A stretch of DNA of 11,015 bases from Verrucomicrobiota bacterium. GTDB lineage: Bacteria > Verrucomicrobiota > Verrucomicrobiia > Opitutales > UBA2995. The translations under genes were made by a program, and so were the position numbers. The notes beneath the pieces are model-generated. The model searched no databases. It was not told the origin of the DNA and was given only the letters and a program-made list of their open reading frames with translations. The DNA is taken from the NCBI GenBank assembly GCA_027297085.1, contig JAPUIL010000772.1, positions 1-11,015 of the forward strand. Direction: 5' to 3'. Positions 5,944-11,015 of this stretch are shown piece after piece; position 1 is the stretch's first letter, and every line of letters starts with the position of its first letter.

Positions 5944-7245
5944 GTGAATGTGATTGTTTGGAATTTGTTATTTCTCGGTGGTGCTGCTCTTCTCCTGGTT
6001 TTGCTGAACGCGATATTCGTGGCCAGTGAGTTCAGCCTGATCAAGTTGCGGTACAGTCACTTTAATCCCGATCTTCTAGAAAAACTCCGGAAAGGAAAAC
6101 GCTTTGCAGGCTTACTCGACCGCGTTGACCGGACATTGCAATTCCTCCGTTTGGGTATCACCTTTTCCACTCTGGCACTCGGGGTCATTTTGATTCCTTT
6201 CATCAGTACCCTGGCGGCCTATTTTGGTTATGCGCCGGAAGGGTTCTGGTCGGCGGCGTTCTATGGTCTTTCTTTTATGGCAGCAACTGCGATGTACTAT
6301 GTCGTCGGGGATTTGGTCCCGCGTGGAATTGCTTTGCAACATCCGGTAGGCGCTTTGCAAACAACCTCCTGGTTCATATGGATATTACAGTTTGTTACCT
6401 CTCCCGGGCTCAAATTATTGGTTATGGTTTCCAGGGTTTTGCTTCGATTAGTCCGATTGGATCCGGATGTGGATTTTAATCAACTCGATCTGGAGGCGCA
6501 GATCAAAAACTTAGACAAAGATACGGATATTCCGGAGTTTACACGGCGGGTATTTAAAAATGTCATCTCCATGCGAGAGCTGGTGGTTCAGGATGTGATG
6601 TTGCCGCGGAATCAAATTCAGTACTTCGATATTTTTGACGGAAATGAGGTCAATGTAGAGCTGTCCAAAGAAACGGGCCATACCCGCTTCCCTTTATGTG
6701 AGGGGGATTTGGACAACTGCATCGGCATCATGCACATCAAAGATATCTATAGCTCCGATGTCGAAGTGAAGAGGATGGATTTCAAAAAACTTGCCAGGCC
6801 GGTTATTTATGTCGGGCCTGACGATCATCTGGAATCCGTATTGGAAAAACTTCTGGAAATGCGTCTGCACATGGCTCTGGTGCGCGATGAATTCGGCGGG
6901 ACCGTGGGTGTGGTAACGATAGAAAACATCGTCGAAGAACTTGTAGGTAATATCCAAGACGAATTTGATTCCGAGGCTGAGCAAATTGAAGAGATCCAGG
7001 AAGATGTGTTTATTGTCGATGGCCTCACACCTATTCACGATGTGGAAGAGAAACTTGATATGGTGATCGAGCAGGAAGAGGTTTCTACCATAAGTGGACT
7101 GATTACTTCCGAGTTGGGAAAGATTCCAGTCGCGGGACAAAAAGTTCGATTGCAGAACCTCGAAATAGAAGCGATCGAGGTGGATGAGAAACGAGTGCTC
7201 TCTGCTCGTGTGCGAGTGCTCTCTAAGGATGACCCTCCGGGTTAA
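5944..7245 (+). CDS. CNNM/CorC (HlyC) family membrane protein with CBS domain pair
   Basis: 433 residues. An N-terminal DUF21/CNNM membrane domain (about 1-170) has about four hydrophobic segments (near 5-30, 70-92, 102-130 and 142-166), with the family motif N-A-x-F-V-A-S-E-F-S-L at 22-32. A CBS domain pair follows (about 213-340; VQDVMLPRNQI and ALVRDEFGGTVGVVTIENIV), then the CorC/HlyC C-terminal domain (about 350-428). Members are linked to Mg2+ or other divalent-cation transport or tolerance; the old name 'hemolysin' is not informative. The usual 'G-E-x-x-P-K' of the membrane domain reads GDLVPR (122-127), a conservative change at two conserved positions. The GTG at 5944 has GAAGGA six bases upstream; a GTG at 5950 with GGAG is an alternative. 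It lies 23 bases after hisC, so the two are probably one transcript. Confidence 0.92.
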   Translation: MNVIVWNLLFLGGAALLLVLLNAIFVASEFSLIKLRYSHFNPDLLEKLRKGKRFAGLLDRVDRTLQFLRLGITFSTLALGVILIPFISTLAAYFGYAPEGFWSAAFYGLSFMAATAMYYVVGDLVPRGIALQHPVGALQTTSWFIWILQFVTSPGLKLLVMVSRVLLRLVRLDPDVDFNQLDLEAQIKNLDKDTDIPEFTRRVFKNVISMRELVVQDVMLPRNQIQYFDIFDGNEVNVELSKETGHTRFPLCEGDLDNCIGIMHIKDIYSSDVEVKRMDFKKLARPVIYVGPDDHLESVLEKLLEMRLHMALVRDEFGGTVGVVTIENIVEELVGNIQDEFDSEAEQIEEIQEDVFIVDGLTPIHDVEEKLDMVIEQEEVSTISGLITSELGKIPVAGQKVRLQNLEIEAIEVDEKRVLSARVRVLSKDDPPG

Positions 7246-8783
7246 AGCACTTCCAGCAATTGTTGTTTCTTGGAGGGCGTCAAGCCCGCCAGCATTTCCT
7301 CTACCAGTTCAGCTGCTTTCAAATGATGCAGTTGCTGATCAGCGGTAAGGGTTGCCAATAACTCCTTCATTAATTCGAAAGACATAGTTTTGTTTTCGAC
7401 CATGGTTTTTCCCTGAGCGATCGCCAGTTCTATACGGCCAGACATGAGTTCTATCCGGATTTTTTCCAACAAAGCTGCATGATTGCCGGGATTTTGTTTT
7501 AGAAGGAATTGCAGAACCTTGCCTGCCTCCACTGGCTGGTTGATCTCGATAAGTTTTCTTGAGAGCCGCAGAAGGGTGGCTGGGCGAATGTGTCCGGACA
7601 CAAAGAGCTGTTGCATGGATATTTTTCCTTGGTCATCTGCGCCCAAGGCATAATAAGTCGCCAAAGAGAGGCTATGGAAGAGGATACGGTGCAGCGGTAT
7701 GAGTTTGTTAATTGATTCGGGCGGGTTGTTCAGCATCTCCTCAGCCGATTTGAAATCCCTGCCGTTGACTTTGGACTCCACTTGCAGAAACCAAACCATG
7801 GGAGACTCGGCAAATGAGGGACTCGATTGGTCGACCACCACCTTAAGCTTTTGGTGGAAACCAGCTTCAGCCAAGTAGTTGGCAAGAAGAAACAAAGCGT
7901 CCTGGTTCTCGTAGATTTCAGGAACCCGTGTCAGGAAACGTTCTATCTCCTCTGGAGCGTCCTTTTCAAGCATCCGGAAATAATTCACCGAGGCTCCGAT
8001 CGAGTAGGGGTTGTTCAGGTAGGTAAATCGCGCCAGCTGTTTGGCTTTTTCCGTATCGCCCGACTTCTGGTAATAGCGAGTCAGTTGTGGGACAATTTCT
8101 CTTTGGTTTGGAAACATGCTGTTGAGTGTTTCCAAACTCTGGATGGCGAGTGACTCCAAGCCCTGATCCCAGTGGATTTGATTGCGAAGCAGCTGGTTGG
8201 ATATGGTGGAGCTCCCTTTAATTATTTCTAGAGCAGCCTCAAATTGGGCCTGGTGGAAATAGGCTTTTGCCAAAGCAGCCTCCGCACCTTCATTTTGAGC
8301 TTCAGGAACCAGATCCTCGACCAGTCCCCGCTTCAATATCCTGATGATCTCCTGGTCAGCTTGGTAGTATTGAAGAAAATTGATCATTTTCTCCCAGAAC
8401 TCTTCTTGTTGGGATGCGAATTTCAACCCGGCTTCCAGCACCTTAACGGCCTGGGTCACGTCATTGGCTTGAAAGAGCAGATCGGCCAAAGCTAGCCGGC
8501 CTTCTAGATTGGAGGGAGATTTCGATATCCCAACCCGGATAAAATAGAAGGCTTTGTCCCATTCGCCGGCTTCCTGGTGGCCGATTCCCTTTTCTATGAA
8601 GTAATCACCCCATTTGGGCCGCACATCATCCCAGTTCCACGGAAAGGCGACATCGGTAAACTGAATGGCCTCATAACCTTTCCGGTGTTTGACAAATAAA
8701 AACAGCGCGGAGGAACCGAGTAGCCAAAGGATCAATAACGACCCTGCCAAAATTCCTGCAATCTGTTGTTTAGTGACCTGCAT
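7242..8783 (-). CDS. Membrane-anchored TPR-like helical repeat protein
   Basis: 513 residues from the ATG at 8783. A single N-terminal membrane helix (about residues 8-30, IAGILAGSLLILWLLGSSAL) is followed by a basic KHRKG and a long, almost entirely alpha-helical region with tetratricopeptide-like spacing, e.g. EAGEWDKAFYFIRVGISKSP, DVTQAVKVLEAGLKF, and GKVLQFLLKQNPGNHAALLE. Such proteins act as scaffolds in envelope complexes; it most likely faces the periplasm. An in-frame GTG at 8810 would add nine residues ahead of the helix and is not favoured. It is divergent from the polysaccharide export genes, so a role in that pathway is possible, but no enzymatic motif is present and no specific function can be assigned. 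It is convergent with the CNNM gene, with overlapping stops. Confidence 0.85.
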   Translation of the reverse strand: MQVTKQQIAGILAGSLLILWLLGSSALFLFVKHRKGYEAIQFTDVAFPWNWDDVRPKWGDYFIEKGIGHQEAGEWDKAFYFIRVGISKSPSNLEGRLALADLLFQANDVTQAVKVLEAGLKFASQQEEFWEKMINFLQYYQADQEIIRILKRGLVEDLVPEAQNEGAEAALAKAYFHQAQFEAALEIIKGSSTISNQLLRNQIHWDQGLESLAIQSLETLNSMFPNQREIVPQLTRYYQKSGDTEKAKQLARFTYLNNPYSIGASVNYFRMLEKDAPEEIERFLTRVPEIYENQDALFLLANYLAEAGFHQKLKVVVDQSSPSFAESPMVWFLQVESKVNGRDFKSAEEMLNNPPESINKLIPLHRILFHSLSLATYYALGADDQGKISMQQLFVSGHIRPATLLRLSRKLIEINQPVEAGKVLQFLLKQNPGNHAALLEKIRIELMSGRIELAIAQGKTMVENKTMSFELMKELLATLTADQQLHHLKAAELVEEMLAGLTPSKKQQLLEVL

Positions 8784-8825
8784 GCTTTTTAATCGGAATT
8801 GAGGCCTCACAGCCTAATTCAATAC

Positions 8826-8851
8826 CAGTCTGTTAAACGCCAATTAGACTG
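8826..8851. promoter_or_regulatory. Inverted repeat in the divergent TPR / beta-barrel promoter region
   Basis: CAGTCT (8826-8831) and AGACTG (8846-8851) are perfect inverted copies with a 14-base spacer, roughly in the middle of the 160-base region separating the two divergent genes. The spacing would put the arm centres about 20 bases apart, near two helical turns, as in many dimeric regulator sites. No regulator can be named. A CCCC/GGGG hairpin (8890-8906) also lies between this site and the beta-barrel gene. Confidence 0.3.
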
Positions 8852-8943
8852 AATCCACCAGCTTTTAACGAAGAAAAAATTAGCGTCAGCCCCTCTGAAT
8901 ACGGGGTATTTTAAACTTGTTATTCATTAGGGCGTAACCAAGC

Positions 8944-10161
8944 ATGGGGGTTTCAGGAAAATTCCTGCCAACTTGTCTTGCCAAAATGCCTTCAAAAACA
9001 GCTATCCTCATATTTGCTGGAATCCTTGGTTCACTTCTGATTTGCACCGCTGCTCCTGTCTCATTCTTCGGGGAAAATACTAGCCTTATTTGGCGTGTTG
9101 GAGGTGCTATCCAGTACAACGACAATATCTTCTTAGATGCTACTGATACTGAGAGCGATACTATCTGGGTATTTTCTCCTGGATTAGAGTTGAACTTTGG
9201 TCAGCAGCCTTCAAATGCCAACCTGAATATCACCTACGTTCACGATTTCGTAACGTACAGTGATAATAGTCGCCTAAATCGGGACAACCCAGACGCCAAG
9301 CTGAAGGGTTTTTACCGAACCGCAAAATCGCGCATCAATTATGGTTTTTCCTACAAGGAAAATTCTCAAAACGACGTGGGCAGCAATTTGGTAGGCGACA
9401 TCGCACGACGTAATATCTTTACAATGAACGTAGATGGTGAATGGGATTTTTCGGCTAAGTCATCCGTTTCCGCCGGTTACCAATTGCACGATGTCACTTA
9501 CGAAAATCCGAGATTTCATGATCGTGACGCAGTCTCGGTTCCGGTAAATTACTACTGGGCGGTATCTCCCAAGCTTGACATGAGCGTAGGCTATCGTTTC
9601 CGCAATACATCCTTTGCGCGGGGTTCTGAGTATATCTCTCAAAACCGTGGCGACCCCTTCAATTTCCGTCCTGACTACGACGACCAGTTTTTCAATGTGG
9701 GTGTAAGAGGAGAGATTGGGGCCAAAACCACTGCCGAAATAAGAGTAGGAACCCAAAAGCGTGATTTTAATACCCCAGGTGTCAGCGATTCGGATCTATT
9801 TTCTGCCAATGCCCGTGTTGTTTGGGTGGCAACCGCAAAATCCAGCCTTACATTTTTGTATTCTCGAGATTTCAACGCCGATGCATTCGGAACTTCCATC
9901 AAATCAGACGACTTCCAAGTGGCTGGATCCACCAAACTGAGTGAGCAAGTTTCCGGATTCGCCAGTCTGCGGTTTGCCAACGACAATTACAATGGGGGCC
10001 GCTCCGATGACGGGTTATTTGGTCAGGTAGGAGTCACGCTTATTCCGAATAGTTATTCTACGATCACCTTAGCGTATGTAATTTACAACAATGACAGCAA
10101 CTTTGCTCCTGCAGACTTCGATAATAACGTGATCAACATTTCTGGAACATTACGTTACTAA
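8944..10161 (+). CDS. Outer membrane beta-barrel protein (putative porin 2 / exopolysaccharide-locus type)
   Basis: 405 residues from the ATG at 8944. An N-terminal signal peptide is visible (hydrophobic core AILIFAGILGSLLICTA); the ATG at 8986 (residue 15) gives a more standard short n-region and may be the true start, and neither has a clear Shine-Dalgarno. The mature part is rich in alternating polar/hydrophobic and aromatic residues typical of transmembrane beta strands, e.g. WRVGGAIQYNDNIFLDATD, LDMSVGYRFRN, and YSTITLAYVIYNNDS. It ends in a terminal Tyr (NISGTLRY), the BamA recognition signature. The opening 'Y-N-D-N-I-F-L' followed by 'F-S-P-G-L-E-L-N-F-G' matches the putative beta-barrel porin 2 group often found in exopolysaccharide loci. 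It could form or support the outer membrane exit of the polymer. A strong terminator follows the stop codon. Confidence 0.85.
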   Translation: MGVSGKFLPTCLAKMPSKTAILIFAGILGSLLICTAAPVSFFGENTSLIWRVGGAIQYNDNIFLDATDTESDTIWVFSPGLELNFGQQPSNANLNITYVHDFVTYSDNSRLNRDNPDAKLKGFYRTAKSRINYGFSYKENSQNDVGSNLVGDIARRNIFTMNVDGEWDFSAKSSVSAGYQLHDVTYENPRFHDRDAVSVPVNYYWAVSPKLDMSVGYRFRNTSFARGSEYISQNRGDPFNFRPDYDDQFFNVGVRGEIGAKTTAEIRVGTQKRDFNTPGVSDSDLFSANARVVWVATAKSSLTFLYSRDFNADAFGTSIKSDDFQVAGSTKLSEQVSGFASLRFANDNYNGGRSDDGLFGQVGVTLIPNSYSTITLAYVIYNNDSNFAPADFDNNVINISGTLRY

Positions 10162-10182
10162 GATTTTCTAATTTTATCTTTG

Positions 10183-10211
10183 AAAAGGAGGCGTGCTAAT
10201 GCCTCCTTTTT
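10183..10211 (+). terminator. Rho-independent terminator between beta-barrel and export genes
   Basis: AAAAGGAGGC (10183-10192) pairs perfectly with GCCTCCTTTT (10201-10210) around an 8-base loop, and the 3' arm ends in a run of five T (10207-10211). It lies 21 bases after the beta-barrel stop and 16 bases before the export gene start. It must therefore either end the upstream transcript or act as a partial terminator/attenuator inside an operon. The 5' arm holds AAGGAGG, a full Shine-Dalgarno sequence. Confidence 0.9.
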
Positions 10212-10225
10212 CACTGGTAAATTAA
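10199..10225 (+). other. Candidate 8-codon leader ORF (MPPFSLVN) inside the terminator
   Basis: ATG at 10199 is preceded by AAGGAGG (10185-10191) at a 7-base spacing, the best ribosome binding site in the window. It reads MPPFSLVN and stops at TAA 10223-10225, one base before the export gene ATG. The Shine-Dalgarno is in the left arm of the terminator and the start codon at the loop/right-arm junction, so ribosome binding would compete with hairpin formation. Whether it is translated is unknown; a GGAGG stem can also arise by chance. Confidence 0.35.
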
Positions 10226-10226
10226 C

Positions 10227-10832
10227 ATGAAGCGTAATTCCCAGTTTGTATTGTTCGTGTGCCTAGGTGTGGTCATGGCTCTACTTCAAGCCCCGCTTGC
10301 CACTGCCCAGCCTTCCAGCGATGCCTCGGGTAATTATTTACTGAACCCATCCGATTTTTTGCGAGTGGAGGTTTTTCAGGAGCCAGACCTGTTTCGGGAG
10401 GTACGGGTAGCCGGCGACGGCAGCATAGTGTTACCCTTGATTGGTAAGATTTTTGTGAGAGGAAAAACTGTTTTTGATGCAGAAGCACTTATTACCGAAC
10501 TCTATAATCGAGACTACCTGGTGAATCCTCAGATCAATGTTACCATCACCGAATACGCACTGCGGCGCGTAAATGTAATTGGGCAGGTCAATAAACCCGG
10601 GATCGTTGTTTTCCCTCCGGAGGAAGAAATGGTTCTTTTGGAAGCGATTGCGTTGGCCGGTGGATTTAATCGATTGGCAGACAAGGGAAAAGTTACTCTA
10701 ACCCGAACACTTCCAAGCGGTAAGACCGAAACCTTTAAGATCGATATGCGGAAGCTCATCGCCGGAGACCAGACCACGACCTGGGATCTCCGAAAGGATG
10801 ATGTGATATATGTTCCCGAACGCGTTTTTTAA
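10227..10832 (+). CDS. Polysaccharide export protein, short Wza-like (Poly_export plus SLBB)
   Basis: 201 residues. Signal peptide at 1-28, with a cleavage site near ATA-QP; there is no lipobox cysteine, so it is probably not a lipoprotein, unlike E. coli Wza. The polysaccharide export domain follows (about 36-108: YLLNPSDFLRVEVFQEPDL, then GDGSIVLPLIGKIFVRGKT), then one SLBB-like beta-grasp domain (about 112-165: RRVNVIGQVNKPGIVVF, AIALAGGFN). The end, LRKDDVIYVPERVF, is typical of the family. It would form the periplasmic/outer membrane part of the capsule or exopolysaccharide translocon. The ATG at 10227 has no Shine-Dalgarno of its own; it lies one base after a mini-ORF stop, suggesting translational coupling. 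The next gene, a Wzc-like protein, follows within a few bases, the standard wza-wzc order. Confidence 0.92.
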   Translation: MKRNSQFVLFVCLGVVMALLQAPLATAQPSSDASGNYLLNPSDFLRVEVFQEPDLFREVRVAGDGSIVLPLIGKIFVRGKTVFDAEALITELYNRDYLVNPQINVTITEYALRRVNVIGQVNKPGIVVFPPEEEMVLLEAIALAGGFNRLADKGKVTLTRTLPSGKTETFKIDMRKLIAGDQTTTWDLRKDDVIYVPERVF

Positions 10833-10836
10833 GGCC

Positions 10837-11015
10837 ATGGACCGGCAGATGAAGAAAGACAATCCGGACGGAAGAGGGTATTATTACTACGATTCCGGTT
10901 ACAATTACGGAGCTTATGGCGGTGGTGGCGAAATGGGCCCTCAGCGGAATTTTTACGATTATTTGCTTATCGTTCGTGAGCGTATTTGGTGGATCCTGGT
11001 TATCTTTGTCCTCGT
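10837..11015 (+). CDS. Wzz/Wzc-like polysaccharide chain-length or tyrosine autokinase protein (partial, N-terminus)
   Basis: Only the first ~59 residues are visible; the gene runs off the window. From the ATG at 10837 it reads a cytoplasmic N-terminus very rich in Tyr and Gly (RGYYYYDSGYNYGAYGGGGE), then NFYDYLLIVRERIWWILVIF, the 'D-Y-x-x-x-x-R-x-R-x-W' entry into the first membrane helix of Wzz-domain proteins. This plus its position directly after a Wza-like gene supports a Wzc-like co-polymerase, possibly with a C-terminal kinase domain out of view. An in-frame ATG at 10810, inside the export gene and 11 bases after AAGGA, would add nine residues and overlap that gene by 23 bases; the ATG at 10837 has only AAGG two bases upstream. 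The start is therefore open. Confidence 0.8.
   Translation, partial: MDRQMKKDNPDGRGYYYYDSGYNYGAYGGGGEMGPQRNFYDYLLIVRERIWWILVIFVL

Noticed and set aside
10227..10310. Lipoprotein signal on the Wza-like protein
   Set aside because: The only cysteine in the signal segment is inside the hydrophobic core (residue 12) without a proper lipobox position; a signal peptidase I site near residue 28 fits better.
1..11015. CRISPR arrays, tRNA or rRNA genes, insertion sequences, phage genes
   Set aside because: No regularly spaced repeats, cloverleaf sequences, transposase or integrase frames were seen on either strand.

Overview
The window looks like chromosomal DNA of a Gram-negative bacterium of moderate GC content. 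The best guess is a Verrucomicrobiota member of the Opitutae type. This rests on gene content and protein style: a short ECF sigma factor paired with a membrane protein opening with an 'L-D-P-x-D-P-R-x-T-A-x-A-L-G-E' type segment, a secreted Hcp-like protein, a beta-barrel plus short Wza-like plus Tyr/Gly-rich Wzc-like export locus, and few Shine-Dalgarno sequences. It is an inference, not a database result.

Layout. Bases 1-933 (minus) hold a sigma-70/ECF sigma factor followed one base later by the start of a single-pass membrane protein that runs off the window. Bases 1014-1817 (minus) encode a TrmH/SpoU-type RNA 2'-O-methyltransferase, divergent from a TrmA/RumA-type RNA m5U methyltransferase at 1885-3108 (plus); these two are RNA-modification housekeeping genes. 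Bases 3109-3842 hold no intact gene at first, then a broken signal-peptide fragment (3211-3326) and the C-terminal half of an Hcp-family (T6SS tube-like) protein with a three-fold repeat tail. That remnant converges on an RmlD-like SDR gene (3839-4729, minus), which is divergent from hisC (4808-5920, plus) over a compact pair of overlapping promoters. hisC is followed by a CNNM/CorC-type membrane protein (5944-7245), which converges on a membrane-anchored helical-repeat (TPR-like) protein (7242-8783, minus).

From 8944 to the end (plus) an exopolysaccharide export locus begins: a beta-barrel outer membrane protein, a strong intrinsic terminator, a short Wza-like periplasmic/outer membrane export protein, and the start of a Wzz/Wzc-like inner membrane protein. 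Together these would span both membranes for polymer export.

The most interesting signal is the junction at 10183-10227. The terminator hairpin between the beta-barrel gene and the export gene contains a full Shine-Dalgarno sequence in its left arm and a start codon at the loop/right-arm boundary. They define an 8-codon mini-ORF that stops one base before the export gene's ATG, a layout that could couple translation to antitermination. Other points: two convergent gene pairs share their stop codons in a TTAA palindrome flanked by inverted repeats, and the Hcp-like gene appears decayed, beginning with a one-base homopolymer shift.
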